Source: Pohlia nutans (Eukaryota > Streptophyta > Bryopsida > Bryales > Mniaceae). Taken from it: a stretch of DNA of 64,000 bases. The notes under the pieces were generated by a model that saw only the letters and a list, made by a program, of their open reading frames with translations, had not been told where the DNA came from and searched no databases. The stretch is from NCBI GenBank assembly GCA_022496805.1, contig CM040107.1, positions 14,185,501-14,249,500 of the forward strand, in the 5' to 3' direction. Below are positions 54,560 to 64,000 of the stretch, piece by piece (position 1 is the first letter of the stretch; each line of letters opens with the position of its first letter). The position numbers were made by a program, and so were the translations under genes.

Positions 54560-55700
54560 GTAAAATTGGCAAATGGAAAATTGGCTTTGTCGTAGCACGT
54601 GGTACTGGATACTCCCCTAGAGCGCACTTTTTTGTATTAAGAATGCTCGTAAAGGTGATTTCCGGGTTATCGTTCCGCGGAGAGTCAATGAAGTCGGAAG
54701 TTTCCGGAAATTGGTCCAGATTGGTGACTCCTCTCTTCCTATCACCAATTAACTCCCTCTTTCCGCACTAAAACCGGATCTTTTCTACTGACAAATCCGG
54801 TTATGGCTAAATCCAGATTCTGTCCAGGTTAGAAGATTATCCAACCCTACTCTACCCGGTCTATCCTAACCATTTAACCCGGTTTTACTCAACCTCTGTT
54901 TTCCGTCAGAGGGTTTTCCATTTGCATTTTTAAGGATGCTAGATTTAAAGTCACACCCTCCCGTACTGATTTCAGTGACGGGGGCTTCATCACCTCCCGG
55001 TTATCCTAACTCAACTCCCCAATCCAGGTACTTTCCGTATTGCTCTTCAACTATAGATAAATCCCAAACCCACAGCCGGTCACACAAGTGCAACCCGATT
55101 TCCCCCTTCTTCCCAAAATACTACAACGACTTGTTAACTGGAATGGACAATATCCGGGGTGTCCAGAAGAGATTGGTTTCCTCACGACCTGCTTTACTCT
55201 AGCTTCCCCGTATCCTGCAATTACAAGATCTACCCGGATGCTGGCACCTCAACCTAACTACCCGTCCAGGAGTTCTGAGAGAACCGGAGTACCCCCTCCT
55301 GTATACTCAGCCACTAACCTGGATTATCCCCTGCAAAAGGTTTGCTCGGAAAACCGTACGTTCAAACAATCCTAATTTCCCCAAATCTTCTACCCGGTCT
55401 CTTAAGTGATTCTACACCAGAACCGGTTGGTCCATCCGGTTACCAAGGGACTAAATGGACCACTGTTTCAAGCAACAATACAAGCACACACTCACACACA
55501 CACACAACTTTGTGGAAAAGAACATGCGCATGTACTCATTAACACGGAACAGTGGTAGACAAAAAGACCCAAGGAATGAAGAACATTCCTTGATAAGAAG
55601 CGACCCCAAACGCCCGGATCTAGGAAATCCTCAGATCCTACAATCCCGGGATCCGGAAATCCAGGGAGCTCTCTCGACGGTTCAGTTTCTATTCTAAACC
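54560..55700 (+). repeat. Block B (plus orientation)
   Basis: Inverted copy of 47201-47540 plus 51832-52250. The frames give Pro/Ser-rich text such as YPAITRSTRMLAPQPNYPSR, which might be gag N-terminal sequence. Multiple breaks. Confidence 0.6.
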
Positions 55701-55789
55701 GCCACTAACATTTAAATCCTAAGAAGTCTATTCACGAAAAGTCTTCTAATCTACCTACTCAAAAAACCTATCCTAACCGGCCGGATCCA

Positions 55790-58690
55790 CTAATCCCGCA
55801 TCCAGCTCACCCCCGGAGTTCTTAGGCAGCGACTCTTCCGTTCTCCGTTCTTCCACTTGCTGCCCCTCCTGATTCTCCGGGTTCTCCACCACATTTGGAA
55901 CGGCTCGTTTGCTCCCATGCGCACCGTGCTCCTCCTGCCACTCCACGTCCGGTTCGCTCCCTCGCGCACCCTCCGGTTCACCGTCCGGGTTACCTTTAGG
56001 CCCACCCTCTAGTCCTCCTTGCCCGGTTGGACACCCATCTCCCTCATCTCTTCCTCCGGGTTCAGGAAATCCGCCAGGCTTGCTCCTCCGGGGTTGACCA
56101 CCTGAATCGGCTACACTTCTTCTACCGGCCGGGAAGTATGCTCCTAAGTCGAACTTCCGGTCCTCAACAGCCTGTCCAAATCCCCTGCCTGAGATGCATC
56201 CGCAGACAACCAGAAAGTCCCGTGCATCTCATCCCCGGATCTTACTCTCTCGCCCCGGTTGTTGGTCTCCACCACATCCGGTTCACAGACGGAGGGGCCC
56301 TCCGTGATCACCTGTTCCGCCAGCGCTCGGAACTCCACCAATGCCTCCTCTACCTTGGCAGCGTAATCCCTCATAATGTTCTTCACCCGGGCTGCCCAAT
56401 GTTCTTCACCCCTTCCATTCCCGGTTGGGTGATCTTCGAGTCGTACAGCCGGGCCTTGGTCTGCACCTCCCCTTCCGGTTGGAATAACCCGACAACCTTC
56501 GTGATGCAGGTCCGGTCGGTCTCCTCCGCCCGTTGAATGAGCTACTCCTGCTTTTAGATTGGTTGCTTCTGTTTCCGGATATGGTCCTCCATCTTCCAGA
56601 TATATTCCTTCTTGTTGCGCAGCTCCTCCTTCTGCTCTAGCGCAAGAAGGATCGCCTGGTTCGCCTGTTCCCGGTCCCGGTTGGCCTTCTTCTTGAGCTT
56701 CTTGACCAGCCCCAGGTACTCCAGCACATCCTTGCTCCAGAGGAGGTTTCCCACTTCCCTCAACGAAGTGTATAGAGGGGTGTACCTCTCCTCTACGACG
56801 TCGAGGAGGCTACCCGTGCGGTCAAGAGGATGTCTTTTACCGCGAGGATGAGGACCTCCTCCAATGCCTCCTCGGGTGGTCCTGCTTCTCGGACTAGCTC
56901 CGTTCCCGTGGTTAGCCCCTACTCCCAGTCACCTTTGTCTCCGGATTCCTCTTCATCGGAGCCCTCGTCCTTCCCATCCTCTTCGTTGTCCTCCTCCGTA
57001 GAACGGGCTCTTTAGCTGTTCACCATAGTTGTCTTCTTCCGGCTCTGACTCCTCTTCCGGAGCGGAGTAACCTCCTAGATGTCTGGGTCTTCCTTCCTGT
57101 CGCTCCCGAGGATCAACTTCCTCTTCCGCACTTGCTGCTCCCGGGGGCACACTCGGGAGGGGACTCCCTCATCCGATTTGGCCCCCGCTGCCGGATCGTC
57201 CTTCTTCTTCTTCCTCAGCTCCGTTTGCGGCCCTTCCTCCCCCGGTCGGACTCCTTCCGGGTCCTCCCTTCGATTCGACCTCTCCTCTTGTCGAGGCCTT
57301 GCTCCACCCGGTCGGCCTTCCTCCGGGTCTTCCCTTTTTTTCTACCGCTCCTCCCGTTGCGGCCTGGCACCACCGGTTGTCCTTCTTCCGGGCGGTCCTC
57401 CTTCTTCTTCCTTCTCTCCTCCGGAATGGCCCTGGTGCCACCCGGTTGCTCCCGCGCCGGATCCTCCCTTTCCTTCCGGCGTTCCTCCCGGATGAATCCC
57501 CTATCTGGTTCGGGCGTCCTCGGCCGTTCTCTTCCCACCGGGAGGGCCATTTCCCTCTTTTCCGATTGCAGTGCATGCCTTGGCCGATTCCGTGCTTCTC
57601 CGGGATGCGCTGCCTTCCTCTTGGCCGGACTTCTCTCTCCCAGAATGGGTGGAACCTCCAACCTCTTCTTCTCATGTTCCGTGATGCATCCGTGCTTCTC
57701 GTACAGGTGATAAAGGAAAGGGGCAAGAGGACAGCCCTTCTTACCTCCGAGACTGGTTGCCATCCGTTTGGCGTTCCGGTGCACCAAGAAGCCCCACTTG
57801 ATCTTCTTCCGGTAATGCAGCGCGGAGAGGATGCCCTTCGCCAACGTGACCGTGACGGTCGTGGGCTTCTCCGGGTTGAGGATGGGCACCACGAATTTGA
57901 GAAGACGCTGCTCCCGGGGATTCAGGCAATCCCCCACCTTGAATCCGTCGTGATCCGAGAGGAAGCTGAAACGTTTCTTCACCCACTCCGAGTCTCCCTT
58001 GTTGCCCGGTTCCAAGTCTTGGTCCGTCTCCGAGAAGCCATACGTGTAACGCCAGTGCTCCCGGGTCCAATTCCCGTACTTCGCCTAGATGTAGCTCGAC
58101 CAGAAGGCTAGCGCCATAGCTCCGTTCTCAATCTCCGCCAACATCTTCGCGTCCTGCAAATTCCACACCCTGCGAAAGAGTCCTATGCATCCTATGGTCG
58201 TGAGATCCGTGATCAAGTCCTCAAAATCCTCCGACTGCTGTGGAATGGCCGGAAGCACTCTCTTCTCCGAGATTTTTGGACCCTAACTCCCTGCGCGCCA
58301 TAGCCGCTGCCTCTGGATGCACCTCTCTCCTCCACCGTAAGTTGCGTGTCTCTCTCTCCGGGTGCGCACTCTCTTTCTTCCGTGAGTTGCGCGTCCCTCT
58401 CTCTCTCTGGGTGTGCACTCTTTCTTCCATGATTTGTGCCTAACTTCCTAGAGCCCTCGCGCCTCACTCCCCGGGTGTGTACTCTCTCCCTTCCGTGAAC
58501 TCCGCCTAAGTTTCTGGCGCTCAATCTCCGGACGCTCACCCTTCTCTATCTCCGAGTGCACACTGTTCTCTCTCCCCGGGCGTTCACGTTCCTCAATCTC
58601 CGGGCGCTCACATTCCTCTATTTCCAAGCGCACATTGTTCTCTCTATCCGGGCGCACACTGCGAACCCTAACACTATCCGAAAACACAAA
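55790..58690 (-). pseudogene. Degenerate gag-like polyprotein of the A element
   Basis: Minus-strand order: Arg/Glu repeats (58690-58300), then FLSDHDGFKVGDCLNPREQR, LLKFVVPILNPEKPTTVTVT, YRKKIKWGFLVHRNAKRM and GCPLAPFLYHLYEKHGCITE (58015-57700), a very basic Arg/Glu/Pro segment (57650-57215), and a coiled coil (LVKKLKKKANRDREQANQA, 56763-56554). Frames are broken between blocks. It resembles gag-like ORFs of plant LTR elements lacking pol; I cannot place it more precisely. Plus-strand open frames over 57079-58111 are antisense shadows. Confidence 0.5.
58300..58690 (-). repeat. Coding minisatellite, Arg-Pro-Glu-Ile-Glu units
   Basis: About 30-bp imperfect repeats such as CGCCCGGAGATTGAGG, encoding RPEIEERERPGREN-type text. 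It is part of the gag-like frame start and also occurs, in a shorter form, near 46970-47040. Confidence 0.7.
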
Positions 58691-59014
58691 TTAGGGTGCG
58701 CAAGGACGGTTGGAGGAACCGGGGGAGAATGAATAGTGAGCTGCCCAATTTAACGCGGCCCAATTCAAATTTTGGATTGTGGCTGGGTCTGTCAGGGGCC
58801 CGTCCCTTGATGCCCGGTTTCCTATCCGGTTTCCTGACGGGTCCGCCGCCATTCCCGGTTCCGTATCACTTAAGCGCGCGTGAGAGCGCCACTCTCTCCA
58901 AATAAATAAAAAGGCCATCATTGACACTACTTCTCCTATTTATAGCGGCCGGGGCTATCCCTTACTGCCTTAAAAACCCTAACTGTCCGTTTTTGAATAA
59001 AACGAGGTTCGACA
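58691..59014 (-). mobile_element. Terminus A (minus orientation), closest partner of 46599-47200
   Basis: Read on the minus strand: TGTCGAACCTCGTTTT, CAAAAACG, GGAGAAGTAGTG, TTATTTATTTGGAGAGAG and GGAAACCGG landmarks, each matching the 46.6-kb copy in the opposite orientation. Confidence 0.6.
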
Positions 59015-59179
59015 GGCTTTACTGACATGTTCCAAAAATCCAACTTTAAGAAGATAGAAGAATTTGCCAAACACGTCGATGCATTGCTGTTGGTCAATCG
59101 TATTATTTATTGGTTTGTATTCCAAATTCAAAAATTCTCTTCCTTCACAATTATTTTTAATTTTTTCGTGACGTTTCAT

Positions 59180-59740
59180 ATTTTGATAATGTTGATTCTA
59201 CACAGGTACTTCATGTTGGAGTTGATTCCAAAGAAGGCTATTATCAAGGATGATCTACCTCCTTTCTTGTTCTCATGAAGTGATATGTTCAGCCCAACTT
59301 GCATGTTCAATTCGTATTAGATGAAGACGTAGACGTCTGCTCACCTTCGCAGCGCTGGCAGGTACCTCGAGTATGGTCCTAAACACATACCAGAGGCTCA
59401 GCAAGCTCCCTACAAAGCAGCAGAAAATGCGGAAGACATCATTCACCTTGATGAAAACTACGGCTCTCTACACGGGGCTGCGAAAACTAAAGCAATTACT
59501 TGAAGGCACTTTTTGAAAAAGAGGTTGCCAAGGAGGAAGCACGGATTACAAAGTAGGCCAAGAAGAATCAGATGAAGGACGAGAAGGGCAAGGGGAAGAA
59601 AGTCAAGGCGGATGTTGTTGCCAACACAAACAGCTCTACGGTGGTGGGCAAGGCCTAGAGCAACTGTGCTTTAGAGGAAGTGGGCAATAAGCGAGGGTCT
59701 CCTGTGATTTCTATCACCCACGAGTGATTGACTCAAGGTT
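59180..59740 (+). pseudogene. C-terminal remnant of a ParB-like gene
   Basis: RYFMLELIPKKAIIKDDLPP matches RYFYVELVKKEAITEDLLPP of the intact gene. HLRSAGRYLEYGPKHIPEAQ matches HLRRCPWYLELRPGEQCPDS. A Lys/Glu coil (KEVAKEEARITK..KDEKGKGKKVKA) then follows as in the intact protein. Several frame breaks and stops. Another copy of the same gene family, separate from the 2.8-kb remnant. Confidence 0.65.
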
Positions 59741-60960
59741 TAATCATCGCAAAGGTCGCCGATGACGCTGATTTTCCAAACAACTAGCTCTTCATGAACT
59801 TCTCGCTTGGAGCACTCTTACCAGAGGGTAAACCTACACTTCCTGCCTTGCAAGAAATCTCTACATTCCTCGAAAAGGAATTACTAATCCTGTAACAATT
59901 TTTCTGACCCATTTCTAAATTCATAACATTCAAATTACTTGTAATAAATCTCTAATGTTTTCCACTATTTTGTATTGTTAGTCTGGGTAATTGTATAGAG
60001 ATGACTCAGACCAAAAACAAGCCAGCAAAGCTGCCTAATCAGAGAAGACAAGGGTAAGTAAGGGGTTATATGGTCAAGTTAGCCTTTATCAGTGAGTAGT
60101 CTTGGAGAGGTGAGTATCCCAGTCCCAAGACGTGCTTTGGTTCCCCAGGATAATATATATTTATGTATATATACGCTTGGGTCACTTTAACATACGGTCT
60201 TGAACTACCTTGGCGTACTTGGACTCCTTGGAAGTTAAACAAGGTAAGAGAAGAGTATACTATTGCTGAGGTAGTTAGTTTACTAAGTATGAGTACTGGC
60301 TCAAGTAAAAGTCCAGTTCCTAGATGTCCTTGGTGCCATTGAATGATGAGTGTTTTGAAGACAGAATGACAGGGGTTAAGTGAGTTTGACTTATGCACAT
60401 GGAGGAGGAGATCAGAGTAAGGACAACTCGGCACGAGGAGTAGTTAGAGAGCAGAAATACTCGTCCTAAGTACCTACATTAGTGTTAGCGAGAAAGACAG
60501 GAGACATTGTATTCTAGTCTTCCAAGTTAGATAGCAACAGAGTAAGATCAATAATTGAGACAGAGATTGCAAGAAACAAACGTTTATTCAAAGAATGTAA
60601 TAGTAGACTTGTACAGTAAAGAGGCTAAATCCGAGGAACTATGTTAAACAAAGGATTTGAACCCATGTATTACATAAAGGCACAACCATGGAGTCCATGT
60701 TTAATAAGGAGTATACAAGGAGTGACATGCTGGTGTAAGACCCGAGCATAATAGCAAAATACTCATAAGTCTCAAAAACCAAGAAGTGTTTCTTCCCAAT
60801 CGTACAACTACTCTTATACTTAAGCTTGGTCCGCTATCTAAGCTAATCACTGCCAGTGCCAGTGTCCACCTATCCCTTGTCCTTCATGGCGGCCGTGTGT
60901 CTTGGTCCGGAAATAGTTATATACCTTATGTAGCATCGAGGAGATAAAGATCGCATGATC
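59741..60960. other. Unassigned, possibly an inserted repeat
   Basis: Lies between the ParB remnant and the methyltransferase-like remnant. It has no clear coding region. Phrases such as ACTACTCCTCGTGCCGAG-type text and GGTAAGAGAAGAGTATAC look repeat-like, but I found no second copy in the window. Confidence 0.3.
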
Positions 60961-60984
60961 AATGGCCGCCGCAATGCAAAGGCA

Positions 60985-61900
60985 TTACTGACCTCATGTT
61001 GGTGGACTACTAAGAGGATTTGCGCGTCTTGACTGTATCTAATTTTTCCGACAAGAAATTGCTTCGGAATAAATTCTCACAATATAATTTGGATGCCATT
61101 TTCGACTGTGCTGATAATCACATTCAGGAAAATGGAGCCATAGTCGTCATCCACCCTTACGACGTCGAAGCGAAGTCGGCCGTTCTCTGATACGCAGAGA
61201 CTTATAGATTCATGGAACGAAAAAATTGGGTGTGCAAGAATCGTTTGCATTTGTGTTATCCGGCTAATCCACAGTTGACGGTACGTTTGACTTGGTTCTT
61301 TATCAAAGTCTATAAATTCTCATTAATGACCTTCTAATAGCATTTACTTCATTCGTTTGTGGTTTTCATTGTCTCGTGATGTTTCAAACACAGAGATTTG
61401 GAGCCTACTTGTTGGTGAGGAAGGAAGGCTCCAACTTCCAATTCAATCCAGTTTCATCTATGCACAAGGTCAGAGTGGACATTGGATTAGATGAGTGGCT
61501 ATATAACTACACCACTAAATCTAACTAGGCAATGAACAAGACCAATCCGTGGCGCGGACCCTGAGAAAAGAACAGAGGCCTTTGACAAATTCTCATTGAG
61601 GCTTGTTCTAAACCGGGAGATATCGTTCTTGACTGCAACGCCATGACCGAGAATCTTCAGTCATCCAGTTTTTTCCATTCATTTGCAACTTGTTTAATGA
61701 ATTCCTTTTGTGCACGGAAAATCTGCTTATGGTCTTTGTGTCTGTGTGTATTCTAGGCGCTTCCATTCATGCTTGCAGGAATGTCAACCGCCACATTGTG
61801 GCTTTGGAGGTAGACATAGCTATCTATAATGCACTTATCGCTCTTTTAGTGCTTGCTATAGCTACGTCTATTACAGCGCGCCCTTCAGCATCGTAGCGCT
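60985..61900 (+). pseudogene. Methyltransferase-like remnant related to 8.1-9.5 kb
   Basis: Exon 1 (to 61280): TDLMLVDY at the place of motif IV, then NGAIVVIHPYDVEAKSAVL and RFMERKNWVCKNRLHLCYP, ending before GTACGT. Exon 2 (from about 61394): RFGAYLLVRKEGSNFQFNP, then LIEACSKPGDIVLDCNAMT, the motif X-I region of beta-class DNA methyltransferases. Exon 3 (from about 61758): GASIHACRNVNRHIVALEVD, which continues motif I and II. The frames carry about five in-frame stops, and the donor of exon 2 has decayed from GT. It follows the ParB-gene remnant in the same orientation, echoing the ParB-methyltransferase order at 8-10 kb. Confidence 0.6.
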
Positions 61901-61969
61901 CCCACAATCCACATACCATGGAGATTGTACCGACACAGATCAAGAGAAGACATCAGTGTAGATAAGTTT

Positions 61970-62224
61970 AAGGCCTTATTCGTTAAATTGAGACAAAATG
62001 GTCATTTTGAGACTTCAACCCTAAAACAATTATTGTCATTTATCGTCGAGTCGAAGATAAGATGAGACTGTAACCTTTGGGCAATCAAAGGTTTTCATAT
62101 TTATTAATATATTAAAGTCTCAAATTACCAAATAGTCGCAAACCTGAACAGGTATAATGGTTTATCCTCGAGTCGAAGATAAAATTGAGTCTACACTTTG
62201 TCTCTTTTTAACGAATAAGGCCTT
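61970..62224. mobile_element. MITE with AAGGCCTTATTCGTT ends
   Basis: 255 bp with terminal inverted repeats AAGGCCTTATTCGTTAAA and a GAGACAAA extension. Inside are two copies of a near-palindrome around TCGAGTCGAAGATAA (62040 and 62163). No ORF and no certain target duplication. Confidence 0.7.
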
Positions 62225-62298
62225 GTTTGATTGAATCGAATTTGCTTGCTACATGATGATTTCAATTTTAAGCAGCCCAAAGTACTAATTTTATTTAT

Positions 62299-62601
62299 TT
62301 GTTTTATATTGGACTTTTGATCAGATCGAGCCTTCTTGGACAGAAGCCTTTTTTTGCTGCCCACGGTTTCTTCCTAGGTCTGTTGAACTCGTTTAAGCTG
62401 CTTGTGTACGTGGAGCCACTTACTAAGCCATTTATTGAGCACAGTCTTGATGACGTGGAAATGACAGAGGGAGCTGCTAATATCGAGATTTCACGGTTCA
62501 TGGATGTACAAGCTGCGGAGTTTTCTCGCACCTATAGTTCTAGCTCTTTTTCTAGGACATCATCTTCTACACATAAAGACTCATTTGATGATTCCTCATA
62601 G
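62299..62601 (+). pseudogene. Possible last exon of the methyltransferase-like remnant
   Basis: An open frame after an acceptor-like TTTGATCAG: SSLLGQKPFFAAHGFFLGLL, YVEPLTKPFIEHSLDDVEM, then a Ser-rich tail SRTYSSSSFSRTSSSTHKDS. No domain recognised. Its position downstream of the 61-kb remnant and the Ser-rich end suit a C-terminal exon, but the link is unproven. Confidence 0.3.
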
Positions 62602-64000
62602 TGAAGTGTATTTTTCATTTTTATGTTTTTTATAATTGGTAGTGAGACTAAAAGAACCACTAGACTTATATTTTCATAGCAGCTTTCTTTTTCACGTCAA
62701 TGTCTTTTGTGATCTTTGATGCCTTCATGAATTGCTGCATTTTCTACAATATTCATTCGAAATCACGGTCAATCTCACCCTAAATCCTAAACCCTAAACC
62801 GAATATTGAATTTATTCTACATGGATCCAATATCTAAAACCCTAAATTGGTAAATCATCATCTCTAAAAGTTCTTGAATCCTACACCCTAGTCCAATGGT
62901 CATAGGTATTTTAAAAATAAATAAAAATCTCAAAAAACCCCAAGCTCTCAGATTCTCCTGCTCTTATGCGCTCCGCTCTTGGACTCACATACTAGCACCT
63001 TCGACACACTATCCTCTAATCACAACATGTCATATGCATTATTTATTGTTTATACTTAGTAAATCATATAACATCATAGTGTTTTACAATCATCATGTAC
63101 ACTTTGAAATATAAATTCCACCCTTTTGCCCAAAATTAATTAAAAATTTTCTATTGAATCCAATATTTGGAAATTAATACTATAATATGAATGTCTCTAA
63201 TCATAATCCTATCAAGATTTGAAATACATTAGAAAGAATATTATTATTGAAAACTCTAAATGACTCTATTTTTAAAATCTTTTACATATATATTTTATCA
63301 ACATTGGGAACTATAATACTGAACATATGTTCTCTTTTATAACATTTGAAACATCAAAATTATAATTCTTTTATATAAAAGAATTTTCATCAATAAAAGA
63401 ATGATCTTTGGACACCAAAAACTAGTGAGAGTTTGGAGCCTATGGACCCCTTTTCTACTATTTTTTTTACACAAAAAATACTTATTTTGCACCAAAGCTT
63501 TCTATTATTTCCTTACAACTATTTGATTTGATCCACGATCTACTCCATTACTATTTATATCTACATGATTTCCAAAATTGAAATTCACCTTAATATAAAA
63601 ATGTTGTAACCAATATAACTGACAAAATTATGATTCCCTTTAAAATATGAATGTTGTGACTTATAACTTAAGTCATAAAATTTGAATTCCCTTATGATAA
63701 GAACCAAAATTATAATTTCCAAAATTATTATTCCCTCAAGAATGAAAATAAGAACACAATGATGATTAATAACAATTTAGCATGAGTGATTATGAAAAAC
63801 AATTTAACATGAGTGAAAGTTAGAATGCACGGGACCTGGGGCATTTTAAGTTTTCTTAATCGCTATAAGTCAACTATGATTGCTTATGAAGCATTTTTGG
63901 GATACCCATAGCCCCACCATAGGCATTCGACTTTAAAATTTTCAATAACACATTTAATCGGAATTTTTCTTGTTTCACTTGGATTTGGCTTTACTAATGA
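62602..64000. other. AT-rich right edge, no gene recognised
   Basis: Contains a short telo-box patch (CCCTAAATCCTAAACCCTAAACC) split across 62778-62802 and long A/T runs. I see no coding region or element boundary. Confidence 0.4.

Noticed and set aside
57079..58111. Long plus-strand frames rich in Ser, Phe, Pro and Leu
   Set aside because: Antisense of the Arg/Glu-rich gag-like frame; composition is explained by the other strand.
60641..60700. tRNA-like B-box (GGTTCAAATCC on the minus strand)
   Set aside because: No matching A-box or acceptor stem nearby, so neither a tRNA nor a SINE is supported.

Overview
The window looks like plant nuclear DNA made almost entirely of transposable elements. 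Coding blocks are split by GT-AG introns. There is a Ty1/copia retrotransposon with plant-type domain order, a CACTA element whose ends start CACTACAAGAAAA, a tRNA-derived SINE, telo-box (AAACCCTAA) clusters, and several elements nested inside one another. I cannot name the species. A streptophyte, perhaps a non-seed plant or charophyte alga, fits best, and that is an inference. I see no ordinary single-copy housekeeping gene.

Layout. 0-2.3 kb: three tandem-repeat families built round palindromic cores. 2.8-3.7 kb: a decayed paralogue of the ParB-like gene at 31-35 kb. 4.4-11.1 kb (minus strand): a multi-exon unit coding for a ParB/Srx-like domain, a degenerate DNA-methyltransferase-like domain, a charged linker and an FCP1/HAD-phosphatase-like domain. 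Its introns and upstream region carry a 21-bp palindrome. 12-13.8 kb: upstream region with telo-boxes and an alternating purine-pyrimidine tract. 14-21.2 kb: piggyBac-like elements, one split by a fresh copia element with apparently identical LTRs. 21.4-25.3 and 35.4-37.9 kb: AT-rich repeat arms, partly inverted copies of each other. 25.9-29.6 kb (minus): a MULE-like transposase whose reading frame is interrupted by a MITE. 30.4-34.9 kb (plus): a small basic ORF and an apparently intact six-exon ParB-like gene, divergent from the transposase. 38.5-42.2 kb (plus): an array of the same 21-bp palindrome in front of a DUF7869-like gene broken by stops. 43.6-46.6 kb: gag-protease remnant of a Ty3/gypsy element. 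46.6-59 kb: inverted and direct copies of an unclassified retroelement with a CACTA element inserted. 59.2-62.6 kb: further remnants of the ParB-like and methyltransferase-like genes plus a MITE. The last 1.4 kb is AT-rich with nothing recognised.

The unusual theme is ParB-like genes that recur (four loci), lie divergently from transposase-like genes, and sit among families of short palindromes. One family (arms TTCAACTCGA/TCGAGTTGAA, about 35 copies) marks the ParB-methyltransferase unit and the DUF7869 gene. A different one (TCTCGGATCCGAGA) occurs in introns of the intact ParB gene. A third (GCCGGTACCGGC-like) lies upstream of the 2.8-kb ParB remnant. Bacterial ParB acts on palindromic parS sites, so a transposon-borne ParB/palindrome system is a testable hypothesis. 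It is not shown by the sequence alone.
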